Assembly: GCA_025054935.1 (NCBI GenBank)
Contig: JANWZD010000013.1
Span: 46,807-110,806 of the forward strand
DNA: 64,000 bases
Origin: Dehalococcoidia bacterium
Lineage (GTDB): Bacteria > Chloroflexota > Dehalococcoidia > SpSt-223
Reading direction: 5' to 3'
Shown here one piece after another: positions 53,650 through 62,372 of this stretch. The number at the start of each line of letters is the position of its first letter. The stretch's first letter is position 1. The notes under the pieces are model-generated. The model saw only the letters and a list, made by a program, of their open reading frames with translations. It did not search any database and had not been told where the DNA came from. The translations under genes and the position numbers were made by a program.

Positions 53650-54148
53650 CTCGTGGTCCTCGCAAGCGGCGGAGCTGCCGCGAGGTGGCCGCTCGGCGCT
53701 GCTGCGGGGAGTTCGTCCAGCGGCACGGCGCGGCAGCCGTGGTCTGGCAGCGCCGCTCCCCCCCCAATCGGCGAGCAGTCACTCGCGGTAGACTGCCAGC
53801 CGGTTGCGGCGCCACCCGCTCGGCGAGCGGCGGCCCCAGCTCCGGCTGAGCCGTCTCGCGCGCGGCCGTTATCGTGGCGTACCACGTCGCGGAAGTATGC
53901 CAGAACCGCCACAACGCGAGGGGCAGCAGGGGCTGCGGCCCTGCCGGCGTCATCCCGCGCGCCGGCGGCAGCTCGGGGGCTCGACGCTTGAGAAGGGCGG
54001 TTAAGGACGGCGAGACGGAGGCCGGGCTCCTCCAGCAGACCGGGCAGGAGGGCGTCCATCGCTCGGCGGCGGCGGGAGCGCAGCAGCGGAGCGGCCACGG
54101 GCAGCCGCACCCTCGACAACCTGCTGTCAGGGGCGGGAAGGAGCGCGG
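53650..54148. other. Gene-free GC-rich spacer (about 0.5 kb)
   Basis: No supportable gene. The open frames are Arg/Ala/Pro-rich on both strands with no ribosome sites. Confidence 0.5.
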
Positions 54149-55564
54149 TCACCGCCGGAAGGCAGGGTCACACGCCTCGAAGAACTGCACGGACTCGATC
54201 CAGGCCTTCCCGTGATCAACGTCGGGCCAGCCCCGAACGCGAATGAAGAGGGTCATCCTGGTAGTGACGGCGATCATGCTGACAAGAGGGTTGTTGTTGT
54301 TGCCCATCGTTTTCCAGCCGCCGTACTTGCCCGCGTCGCGGTCGGGCTGGCCGCCCGACGAGCGGCCCCAGATGACAGTGGGCGCATTCGGATTTGTGCC
54401 CCCCGTGGGGTCGAGCCCGATTTCGCGGAGCAGGGGCAGCGACCCATCGCGCCGCCCGTTGCCATAGACAAGCTGAGCAGTAGCGTAGAACGCTTGATAC
54501 CACTTGCCCGGCGTGACCGGGATCACTTGGTAGCCGCCTCCGACGAACTCCCCCGACCCCTCGATCAGCCAAGAAGCGCGGCCGAATTTCTCGTATCCTG
54601 TCTCCTCGACCGACCGGACGTTGCCGCTGCCGAACCAGGTCCAGCCGTTCGGCACGCCGTTGGTATAGCCCTCGTCCATGGTGGCGTTTTTTGCGAGGCT
54701 CTTCTCGATCTCGTGCTCCAGCCGACCACAAGCGGGGTGAACGGGGTTTGGCGTCGGGCCAGCAGGCCGTGTCACCGCCGGGACTGTCGGCGTGGCGGTG
54801 GGGTTCGGCGTCGGCGTGGCTGCAAGCACCAGCCGCGGCGCGTCGTTCGGGAGGCGAGGCGTAATCGCCTCCTGAGGGTACAGCCCCGCTTCCTTGCCCA
54901 CATCGCCGCCGTTCGCAACCGTCACTTGGCCGGCGCGCGCCCACGGCTGGTCGGTCTTCCAGCGCTGAAAGACGCGCCGCTGAGCGCGCAAGACCGAGAC
55001 GTGCGCTCGATCTTCGTACGCCATCGGCAGGCCATTGAAGGCGATCGGGTCGGCAGCCCCAAGGAAGACATCTTTGATGGCGCGGTCCCGCTCGAGCAGC
55101 GCGAAATGATTTCTGACAATCTCGTCCCAGCTTTTGCCGCGATCTTCTTCCCACTTCAGCGAGATGGGCACATCACGGGCGACCGCAAGCCAATTGTCCT
55201 TGCCCGCGGCGCTCAGTTCATCGAACACGTTGACAAAGGTGACGACGCCCCCTTGATCGGGCCGCCATTGGAAGACGACCTTCTGAAACGCTTGGGAGAT
55301 AAACCCTTTCCAGTGAAAACGATGGGAGACCGGATAGCCGACAGCGCTCACCCCACCGTAGCGGCGGAACCAGGTGTAGAACGGCACGCCGTCGTTGTCG
55401 GTGACGGCGAAGCCGTGGCCAGCCGGGGCCGACCCGCGGGTTTGGGTGAAGAACCGTCCATTCGGGATGTCGAACTCGTCCGCTCCTTGGGCTCCGGCCG
55501 GGATGACGAGGCTGAACATGAAGAGAAGAATGCCGAGTGCGAGAAGAAGTCGCGCAAGCGCCAA
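54149..55564 (-). CDS. Secreted protein of unknown function
   Basis: 471 aa. A signal peptide ends near PAGAQGA. Residues about 35-200 contain a HGFAV..DNDGVPFYTWFRRYGGVSAVGYPVSHRF segment, a Tyr-Pro-containing repeat type seen in exported Chloroflexota proteins. A Thr/Pro-rich linker (about residues 245-275) joins a C-terminal beta-rich domain with WLIEGSGEFVGGGYQV and RMTLFIRVRGWP, reminiscent of a carbohydrate-binding jelly roll. The start is TTG at 55564 behind AGGAGGGG. The function is not recognised. Confidence 0.7.
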   Translation of the reverse strand: MALARLLLALGILLFMFSLVIPAGAQGADEFDIPNGRFFTQTRGSAPAGHGFAVTDNDGVPFYTWFRRYGGVSAVGYPVSHRFHWKGFISQAFQKVVFQWRPDQGGVVTFVNVFDELSAAGKDNWLAVARDVPISLKWEEDRGKSWDEIVRNHFALLERDRAIKDVFLGAADPIAFNGLPMAYEDRAHVSVLRAQRRVFQRWKTDQPWARAGQVTVANGGDVGKEAGLYPQEAITPRLPNDAPRLVLAATPTPNPTATPTVPAVTRPAGPTPNPVHPACGRLEHEIEKSLAKNATMDEGYTNGVPNGWTWFGSGNVRSVEETGYEKFGRASWLIEGSGEFVGGGYQVIPVTPGKWYQAFYATAQLVYGNGRRDGSLPLLREIGLDPTGGTNPNAPTVIWGRSSGGQPDRDAGKYGGWKTMGNNNNPLVSMIAVTTRMTLFIRVRGWPDVDHGKAWIESVQFFEACDPAFRR

Positions 55565-55701
55565 TCAGACCCCTCCTGTGGCGATGCATCCTAGCAGACA
55601 AGCAAGGGGATGACCAGCACGCTGGCTTGACGCGAGCGGGAGCGCGGGCGGCCGAGGAGGAGCCGTTCCTCTCACCGCAGGAGAAGCGCCGGCGCCAGCC
55701 G

Positions 55702-56682
55702 CTAGACGGCATCCTCCACGGCGCGGCGCAACGCCTTGAGGTTCGCGACCGGCACGGTGAGGGGGAAGGTGCAGCCGGGAGCGAGGATGAGGCGGCTGCC
55801 GGTGACGGCGATTGCCTCTCGCGCTTCGGCGATCACCTCGGCTGGAGTGCCGCGCAAGGCGGGACCGTTCTGGTTGATCCCGGCGAAGGGCAGGGTCAGC
55901 TGCGCGCCCTCAGCGAGGGGAGGCGGCGTCTCGCGGTCGTGCCAAGAGATGCAGTCGACGGGCCAACGCACGGCAGCGTCGAAGTAGGGGGCGTGGCCGT
56001 GAATGTGGGCGACAAGGATCGTCGCGCCGGCGCCGCGCAGCCGGGTCAGCACCCGACGATCCCACGGCTCGCCGAAGCGGTCGAACAGGTCGCGAGGCAT
56101 CGTTGCGGGATGGGCGTGCTGGCTCGAGTAGAAAATCCCGTCCGCGCCGGCCTCAAGCATCGCGATCCCGGTGCGGGCGACATCGTCGGCGAGACGCTCC
56201 AGCGCTGCTGCGAATTCGGGCGTCTCCATAGTGTCGCGTGTCAGGGCGTTGCCGACGAGCCGCGCGGCGACGGTGAGTGGACTGAAAAGGGTCTGCAGGA
56301 TGGGGGTCTCGCCGACTGCGGCGCGCACTTGGCGCACCGTCTCGACCTGCTCTCCAACAGCACCCCACTCGAGCGGCAGCGGCGGCAGCCGCAGCCAGTC
56401 CGCGGGCGCATGCACGGGGAAGTCGACGACCCGGGTTGTTCCGAGGTCGTTGCCGGCGAGCTCGGTCTTCACTCCGTAGTCGATCGCTTGGTAGGAACCG
56501 GACGGCGTGATCTTGACAATGTCGAGGTCATACTCGCGCTGAAACTGAAGGACGGCGGGAACGAACGACGCAGCGGCGAGGTCGCGGCCCGGGGCATGCT
56601 GCCAAAAGGTGAGCGGCGGGCGGTCGGTCTCTTGCCGGCGGAGTGTGGCGAGCACGCGCTCGCGGTGGGTCATCGCAGCCAT
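55702..56682 (-). CDS. UroD-family protein (not HemE)
   Basis: 326 aa. RERVLATLRRQETDRPPLTFWQH and AHIHGHAPYFDAA follow the uroporphyrinogen decarboxylase/methylcobamide methyltransferase family. The HemE signature around R-Q-A-G-R-Y is absent, so haem synthesis is unlikely. The ATG at 56682 with GGGGAGGA is preferred. It lies 14 bases after the acyltransferase gene in the carotenoid operon, but its link to carotenoids is unclear. Confidence 0.75.
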   Translation of the reverse strand: MAAMTHRERVLATLRRQETDRPPLTFWQHAPGRDLAAASFVPAVLQFQREYDLDIVKITPSGSYQAIDYGVKTELAGNDLGTTRVVDFPVHAPADWLRLPPLPLEWGAVGEQVETVRQVRAAVGETPILQTLFSPLTVAARLVGNALTRDTMETPEFAAALERLADDVARTGIAMLEAGADGIFYSSQHAHPATMPRDLFDRFGEPWDRRVLTRLRGAGATILVAHIHGHAPYFDAAVRWPVDCISWHDRETPPPLAEGAQLTLPFAGINQNGPALRGTPAEVIAEAREAIAVTGSRLILAPGCTFPLTVPVANLKALRRAVEDAV

Positions 56683-56696
56683 CCATTCCTCCCCGC

Positions 56697-57383
56697 TCAA
56701 GATACTGGATCACGCAGAGCGCCGTCGTCGGGCGGACGCGAGAGGGCGCGGACCGCGTCTTCGATCTCGCGGATCAAGGTGGCCTCCGCTGCCTCGCTTG
56801 CGAAGCGGGGCGCACCGAGGCGGAGAACGATCCGGCGGTAGGTGGGCGGTGCCGCCCAGATTCCGGCGGGGATGATCGGGACCGCTCCCGCGCCCGTACG
56901 TTCGGCATACTGAGCGAAGCGAAGGAAGCCGGGGCGAAACGGCAAGATGACAGTGTCGTCTTTCTTCATCCGCCACTCAGGGTCGATCGTCGGGTAGCCT
57001 TCGGGAAAGATCGCGACCACTTCGCCGTTGCGGAGCAGCAGGGCGACCTCGCGGAGCGCCCGCTGCAGGTAGGGAAGCACTTCGTCAGGGCGGTAAGCAG
57101 GCCGGGCCCGGCACGCGAGGGCATCGCGCCGCAGGACGGTCGGCCAGCCGAGCAGGCCGCAGCCCAGTTCGAGCAGCGCACGCCACCGAGCATCCTTGGC
57201 CCAGTCGGCCGCAACGACGACCCGCACCGGGCGCGGCAGGCGCGAGATCAGGATCGCGCCGTCGTAGAGATGGTGAAAATGGCGAGCAGCAATAAGGGCA
57301 GGACCGCGTTCTGGCAGGTGCTCGAGCCCCTCGAGGGTAAGATCGAGCCAGAGGCGCGTCGCTGCCGCTGCGAGCGCGCGCAT
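56697..57383 (-). CDS. cruD: PlsC-like acyltransferase, probable carotenoid-glycoside acyltransferase
   Basis: 228 aa from the ATG at 57383. ALIAARHFHHLYDGAIL replaces the usual N-H-x4-D block (the His spacing is shifted), and VVAIFPEGYPTID is the FPEG motif. Position after a carotenoid glycosyltransferase and hydratase fits CruD, which acylates the carotenoid sugar. It could instead be an ordinary lysophospholipid acyltransferase. No strong ribosome site lies by the ATG, so an upstream non-ATG start is possible. Confidence 0.6.
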   Translation of the reverse strand: MRALAAAATRLWLDLTLEGLEHLPERGPALIAARHFHHLYDGAILISRLPRPVRVVVAADWAKDARWRALLELGCGLLGWPTVLRRDALACRARPAYRPDEVLPYLQRALREVALLLRNGEVVAIFPEGYPTIDPEWRMKKDDTVILPFRPGFLRFAQYAERTGAGAVPIIPAGIWAAPPTYRRIVLRLGAPRFASEAAEATLIREIEDAVRALSRPPDDGALRDPVS

Positions 57384-57427
57384 GAACGCCCAGGCGATCC
57401 TGCCGGCGGGGGTTTGCCATGCCGCGT

Positions 57428-58294
57428 TCAGCTGACGCGCGACGGCCGTCGCTCCCCTTCGGAAATCGGGTGGGCGAGGCGGAGCGCGAGGCGCGGCCGG
57501 AGCAGTAGCAGCGGCGGCAGGAGACCGAGCACGGTCGCGAGTACCACTGGCGGCCAGAGCCCCGCGCTGAGACACAAGATCATCGCCCAGACGAGATTGG
57601 TGCTGTAGACCAGCAGCGGCACGGCGGGAGAGACGTCGGTCGCGTTGCTGCGCCAAGCGAGACGCGCGACCGTCATGAACGTCACGCCTGTCAGCATCCA
57701 GCCGAGGAGGTTGCGAAGGGGCATCCCATAGTAGGGCCCGCTTTCGTGCCAGACCCAGAACTTAAGGGGCAGTTCGTCATACGCCATCGCGGGGTCGAGA
57801 ACGAGGTCCCATGCCGTCAGCAGCCAGACGCCCAGCACGATGGCGAGCGGTCCGGCGGGGCGCCAGCCGTAGCGCGTCACGATCGCCGTCCCGATCAAAT
57901 ACGCGGCAAAGCCGAGGTAGAACCACGAGAGGGGGATGGTGTACGGCACGAGGTCGAGCACCATCCAGCCGAGCCCGCCGGTGTACGAGTAGGGGCCGAA
58001 GGGGATGCCGAGACCGGTGCCCGCGAGTTCGAAAGAGAGGGAGAGGAGCGTGGCAGCGGCAAAGAAAACGACAGTCCGCGCGCGCCCCACTCGCTGCCAT
58101 CCGAAGACGAACATCGCCGCCGCGCCGAACCAGATATGCATCGCGCCGAGGTACTGCATGCTGAAGGCGAAGGTTTGCACGCCAAGGGGGCTGTCGCTCC
58201 ACAGCTGCGGGTTGGGCACCATGACCAGCATACCGATCAGCCCGAACAGAAGGGCCGCGACGTGGGCGAGATAGAGGCCGAAGACAAGTTTCAT
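57428..58294 (-). CDS. cruF: CruF-like carotenoid 1',2'-hydratase (DUF422 family)
   Basis: 288 aa, about seven to eight membrane helices. Diagnostic blocks are GIPFGPYSYTGGLG, WDLVLDPAMAYDELPLKFWVW and GPYYGMPLRNLLGW. CruF hydrates the psi-end of gamma-carotene-type carotenoids to give the 1'-hydroxy group. The ATG overlaps the glycosyltransferase stop (ATGA). The partners on both sides make the pathway call firm. Confidence 0.9.
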   Translation of the reverse strand: MKLVFGLYLAHVAALLFGLIGMLVMVPNPQLWSDSPLGVQTFAFSMQYLGAMHIWFGAAAMFVFGWQRVGRARTVVFFAAATLLSLSFELAGTGLGIPFGPYSYTGGLGWMVLDLVPYTIPLSWFYLGFAAYLIGTAIVTRYGWRPAGPLAIVLGVWLLTAWDLVLDPAMAYDELPLKFWVWHESGPYYGMPLRNLLGWMLTGVTFMTVARLAWRSNATDVSPAVPLLVYSTNLVWAMILCLSAGLWPPVVLATVLGLLPPLLLLRPRLALRLAHPISEGERRPSRVS

Positions 58295-59427
58295 ATGGCA
58301 GCTCCCTCAACAAGGATACGACCTCGCCAGCGGTGGCGGCGCCTGAAGAGGCTCACCCAGAGTGCAGCAAGTGCCGGCGCATCGGCAAGCGGCGAGAGCC
58401 AATACGTCCACGGGCGATGCGGGTATGCCGGCGCGGCGCCGAAGAGCACACCGATCCGCGCCCCAAGAAGAAGCAGATTGAGGAGCGCCAGCATCTGCGC
58501 GAGAACGGATCGCGGCCGGCGGAGAAACGGCAGGATCAGCAGAGGGAGCGCTTGGGTGAGGGTCGCTTCGCTGAGGCTGCGCACGGCGAGGGCGCGGCCG
58601 AACCGGTCGACGAGCGGGAGCGACCGCGGCCAGTTGCTCCAGATCGCCGCAGCCGAGTCGTGCATCTGGACCCAGACCAGCCCGGGTGCTTCGGCAATCG
58701 CGACCCGCTCGCCGGCGGCGACAAAATGGCGGGCGAGGGTGATGTCTTCGCAGCGGGAGTCGCGCACCGGCGCGAAGCCAGCGAGCTCGGCGAGCGTCCG
58801 ACGGTGGACGAGAAGACATTGCCCGTTCGCCTGCGCCTCTTCAACAGAGTGAGCGATGGTTCCCGGGGGGCCGAGGCGGTAGATAAGTGTGGTAAGGAAG
58901 GCTGGGTGCAGGAGGGCATCGAACGGCCCGGCAAGGCGCTGCTCGGTGGCGCAGGAGAGCAGGGTCAGCCGCTCTCGTTCCGCGAAGGCGACCAGCGACC
59001 CCGCTAATGGCGGGCGCGGACGCACATCAGCATCGATACAGAGCAGCCACGGAGCGCGCGCCGCCCGTCGTCCGACCTCGAGGCCCCACGCCTTTCCGTT
59101 CCAGTCCGGCGGGATTGGGCTCGCATCGATCCAGCGCAGCCGCCGGTCGCGCGCGGCCATAGCGGCGACGAGAGCGTGGGTGCCATCGGTCGACCCGCCG
59201 TCAACGACGAGAATTTCGGCGACCTCATCGCCATGAGCGAGGAGCCCTTCGAGGCAGGGACCGAGCCGCTCCGCTTCATTGAGGACGGGAACAACGACCG
59301 AAACCGCGCTCGGCGCCGCGCGCGCGGGGAGGATCCGAAGCGCTGCGCGGCGCCGAAGAAAGCGGGGCATCACCCGTGCCGCGGCGACCAGCTGGGCAGT
59401 GAAGAGGAGCGCAAGCAGCCACTGCAT
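58291..59427 (-). CDS. GT2-family carotenoid glycosyltransferase (CruC/CruG-like)
   Basis: 378 aa. An N-terminal helix is followed by the GT-A domain: VSVVVPVLNEAERL, LVVDGGSTDGT, DWNGKAWGLEVG, the IDADVR metal motif and REDIT-type block (here RCEDITLARHF). C-terminal membrane helices follow. CruC and CruG glycosylate the tertiary hydroxyl made by CruF. The ATG at 59427 has no ribosome site, but TATCAT lies six bases upstream. Confidence 0.85.
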   Translation of the reverse strand: MQWLLALLFTAQLVAAARVMPRFLRRRAALRILPARAAPSAVSVVVPVLNEAERLGPCLEGLLAHGDEVAEILVVDGGSTDGTHALVAAMAARDRRLRWIDASPIPPDWNGKAWGLEVGRRAARAPWLLCIDADVRPRPPLAGSLVAFAERERLTLLSCATEQRLAGPFDALLHPAFLTTLIYRLGPPGTIAHSVEEAQANGQCLLVHRRTLAELAGFAPVRDSRCEDITLARHFVAAGERVAIAEAPGLVWVQMHDSAAAIWSNWPRSLPLVDRFGRALAVRSLSEATLTQALPLLILPFLRRPRSVLAQMLALLNLLLLGARIGVLFGAAPAYPHRPWTYWLSPLADAPALAALWVSLFRRRHRWRGRILVEGAAI

Positions 59428-59433
59428 GACGTC

Positions 59434-59439
59434 ATGATA
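59434..59439 (-). promoter_or_regulatory. -10 element of the leaderless carotenoid operon
   Basis: Minus-strand TATCAT ends 6 bases before the glycosyltransferase ATG. The -35 is not obvious. Confidence 0.4.
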
Positions 59440-59473
59440 GGTGAGCAGGTCAACCAGCGGCAGATGCTAATTC

Positions 59474-59503
59474 TTGTAGCGCGCTGCCTCATGTACGTAA
59501 AAT
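59474..59503 (+). promoter_or_regulatory. Putative promoter of lipoprotein at 59.5 kb
   Basis: TTGTAG, 18-base spacer, TAAAAT, about 30 bases before the ATG; divergent from the carotenoid operon promoter. Confidence 0.4.
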
Positions 59504-59536
59504 CGCGGATAGAACACGCGGACACAAGGGGAAACG

Positions 59537-61114
59537 ATGAAATACTTACCTCGTGCTCTCGCCGCTCCGCTGCTCGGCCTGACGGCCATTGCGACAGCGT
59601 GCGCGCCGACCGCGCCGGCCTCGCCCGCGCCAGGCGCGCAGCAGCCAGCGGAACAGCTTGCAGAAGTCCAAACGCTGACGATTGGCTTCCCAAGCGTGCC
59701 AGCGAATATGGATCCCCATACCAATGTCGGGGGGACCGTCCGGAAGTTTGATATCTTCGAGACCTTGGTCTGGCTCGATGATACGGGGCGGGAGGTCCGG
59801 CCGCTGCTGGCGTCAGAGTGGCGCTTGGTCGACCCGACGACATGGCGCTTTACGCTGCGCCCCGGCTCCAAGTTCCAAGATGGCACGCCGCTCACCGCGG
59901 AGGACGTGGTCTTTTCGTGGAACCGCGTGACGAACCCCGCGCTTCGCTCGCAGGTGCCCGGTAACGCGCCGAGCATCGCCTCGATAACCGCGATCGACTT
60001 GGGCACCGTCGAGGTGAAGACAAAGGCGCCGAGCCCGCTCTTGCTCCGCCACATCGAGCAGCTGGCGATTGTGCCCAAGGCGTATCTCGAGCGGGTGGGC
60101 GATGAGGAGTTTCGTGCCAAGCCGATCGGCTCGGGGCCTTTCCGCCTCAAGGAGTTCCGTCCCGACGACCGCGTCGTCGTCACGGCGTGGATGGAGCATC
60201 CCTTCCGCAAGCCGACCCTGACCGAGATCACCATCCGCGCAATCCCCGATCAGAACGCTCGCGCGACAGGGCTGCGCCTGAAGGAGCTGGACGTCGGGCT
60301 GCAGCTGAACTTCGAGGCCGCTGAAGCGCTCCAGCGCGAGGGGCTAGAGGTCATCTCCCGCTCCACGGGCATCATCGGGGTGCTTATGGACCCGATCGGG
60401 GGCGGTGGCGTCGAGCCGGGGCCGATAGCGGATAAGCGCGTGCGGCAGGCGCTCGCCTATGCGGTCAACCGCGAAGAACTGGCGCGAGGGCTCTTCCGCG
60501 GCTTTGCCCAGCCGGCGGGCTACCTCATCCGCGAAGGGATGGTGGGCTATAACCCCGATATCAAGCCCTACACCTTTGACCCGGTGAAGGCGCGGCAGCT
60601 GCTTGCCGAGGCGGGCTATCCGAACGGGTTCAAGCAGGACCTCGAGTACTGGAACTTCTCCGCGGCTATCAACAACACCGCGCTCTATCTCCAAGACCAG
60701 TTCAAGCGCAACCTCAACATCGACCTTGAGCTGAAGCCGATCGAGGCGGCGGTCTTCGTGCAGAAGATCTATAAGCGCCAGCCGATCGCGTCGCTCTACC
60801 TTGGCGGCCTCGGCACCGGCACCGATGCTGATACGTCGCTTGTCTGGTTCTGGTCGGAGAACCCCTCGTTTGGCAAGCGCTACAACAACCCCGAGTATGA
60901 CCGTATCTATCTTGAGAGCACGCGCGAACTCGACCCGGCGCGTCGGGAGCGGCTCCTCCAGCAGGCGGTTGCCATCCTGCAGGAAGACCCGCCGTGGCTC
61001 GGTCTGGTCACGAATGTCGACGTCTCTGCGTGGCAGAAGAGCGTCAGCGGGTTTGTTCCGCGCGCGTTCGAAAACGGCTGGCCGATCTTCGATCGGATCA
61101 AGCGCGTAAAGTAG
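59537..61114 (+). CDS. Family 5 solute-binding lipoprotein (fourth, orphan)
   Basis: 525 aa. Lipobox ATAC (Cys 22), Ala/Pro linker, SBP_bac_5 domain: [51 protein letters not shown]. It is more distant from the tandem pair than they are from each other. AAGGGG precedes the ATG at 59537. No permease or ATPase neighbours. A bidirectional hairpin follows the stop. Confidence 0.92.
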   Translation: MKYLPRALAAPLLGLTAIATACAPTAPASPAPGAQQPAEQLAEVQTLTIGFPSVPANMDPHTNVGGTVRKFDIFETLVWLDDTGREVRPLLASEWRLVDPTTWRFTLRPGSKFQDGTPLTAEDVVFSWNRVTNPALRSQVPGNAPSIASITAIDLGTVEVKTKAPSPLLLRHIEQLAIVPKAYLERVGDEEFRAKPIGSGPFRLKEFRPDDRVVVTAWMEHPFRKPTLTEITIRAIPDQNARATGLRLKELDVGLQLNFEAAEALQREGLEVISRSTGIIGVLMDPIGGGGVEPGPIADKRVRQALAYAVNREELARGLFRGFAQPAGYLIREGMVGYNPDIKPYTFDPVKARQLLAEAGYPNGFKQDLEYWNFSAAINNTALYLQDQFKRNLNIDLELKPIEAAVFVQKIYKRQPIASLYLGGLGTGTDADTSLVWFWSENPSFGKRYNNPEYDRIYLESTRELDPARRERLLQQAVAILQEDPPWLGLVTNVDVSAWQKSVSGFVPRAFENGWPIFDRIKRVK

Positions 61115-61142
61115 CTCGTCGCGTCGCCTGAGGAGGCAGCCG

Positions 61143-61170
61143 GAGGCCAGCGCGAGACCGCGCTGGCCTC
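61143..61170. terminator. Bidirectional hairpin between convergent genes
   Basis: Perfect 12-bp stem (61143-61154 with 61159-61170), loop AGAC, centred between the lipoprotein stop (61114) and the aminotransferase stop (61179). There is no long T-run on either side. Confidence 0.65.
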
Positions 61171-61178
61171 TGCGGCGT

Positions 61179-62372
61179 TCAGCTGTCGTGCCGTGTCAGC
61201 CGAGCGGTGCGGTCTTCGTACTCTCGGAAGAAGGCGGCGAGACGGCGCAACGCCTCCTCGATCCGGTCGAGCGAGTTCGCGTAGCTGAAGCGCAGAAACC
61301 CTTCCGCATTCCGGCCGAAGTCGACCCCCGGCGAGCAGGCGACCCGCGCGCGCTCCAAAATTTGAAAGACAAGAGCCCGCGAGTCACAGCTCCAGCGGCG
61401 AGCGTCGGCGAGGACATAGAAGGCACCGGTCGGCTCATGGCGCAGTGCAAAGCCGATCTCGCGGAGGCCGGCGATCATCCGGCGGCGTCGGCGATCGTAT
61501 TCCGCGCGCATCCGCGCAACCTCTGGGGCGCCGTGGCGAAGCGCTGCAACGCCGGCACTCTGGCTGAAATCAGCAGCGGAGATAAAAAAGTTCTGCGCCA
61601 TCTTTTGGATTGGGCGGACGAGCCGCTCGGGGACGATCATCCAGCCAAGCCGCCAGCCAGTCATCGCCCACGCCTTTGAGAAGCCGTTGAGCACGATGGC
61701 ATCGGGAGCAAACTCGAGCATCGTGTGCTCGCGTCCTTCGTAGACAAGCCCGTGATAGATCTCGTCTGAGAGAATAGGCAGACCGGTGCTGGCAAGAGCG
61801 GCTAGGGTCTCGGCGGTCAGGAGCGTTCCCGTCGGGTTAGAGGGAGAGTTGATCAGGATGGCCCGCGTGCGCGGGGTGATGCGCTGCTCCACCTCGCCGA
61901 GGTGGAACTGGTAGCCGTCGTCGGGATCGAGCGGGACAAAACGCGGGATCCCGCCGAAGAACCGGATGAAATTTGGGTAGCAAGCGTAGCTTGGGTCGCC
62001 GAGGATCACCTCGTCGCCCGGCTCAATGAGCGCCGCCATCGCCATCCAGAGGCCGGCCGAAGTCCCAGTGGTGACGATAACTCGCTCGGGCGGCACCGCC
62101 ACGCGGTAAGTGGACCAGTAGTGCTCGGCGATCGCCTCGCGCAGCTCACGACGGCCGAGGCTATGCGTGTAATGCGTGCCGCCGGCCGCGAGCGCGGCAG
62201 CTCCTGCCGCCCGGATCACCTCCGGCGTATCGAAGTCGGGCTCGCCGATTTCAAGGTGGATAACCTTGTCGCCCGTGCGCTCGATGGCCTGCGCCGCTTC
62301 CAGCACCTCCATCACCATGAAGGGAGCGATCGCCTCAGTGCGAGCAGCGGCGCGCAGCTGGTCGTTGATCAT
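61179..62372 (-). CDS. PLP-dependent class I/II aminotransferase
   Basis: 397 aa fold-type I enzyme. HLEIGEPDFDTPEVI at the N-terminus, INSPSNPTGTLL for substrate and PLP contact, LSDEIYHGLVY, and the Schiff-base Lys in NGFSKAWAMTGWRLG. FLRFSYANSLDRIEEAL near the end carries the carboxylate-binding Arg. It transfers amino groups to 2-oxo acids; the subgroup resembles AspC/alanine-type enzymes. The ATG overlaps the carboxypeptidase stop (ATGA). Confidence 0.93.
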   Translation of the reverse strand: MINDQLRAAARTEAIAPFMVMEVLEAAQAIERTGDKVIHLEIGEPDFDTPEVIRAAGAAALAAGGTHYTHSLGRRELREAIAEHYWSTYRVAVPPERVIVTTGTSAGLWMAMAALIEPGDEVILGDPSYACYPNFIRFFGGIPRFVPLDPDDGYQFHLGEVEQRITPRTRAILINSPSNPTGTLLTAETLAALASTGLPILSDEIYHGLVYEGREHTMLEFAPDAIVLNGFSKAWAMTGWRLGWMIVPERLVRPIQKMAQNFFISAADFSQSAGVAALRHGAPEVARMRAEYDRRRRRMIAGLREIGFALRHEPTGAFYVLADARRWSCDSRALVFQILERARVACSPGVDFGRNAEGFLRFSYANSLDRIEEALRRLAAFFREYEDRTARLTRHDS

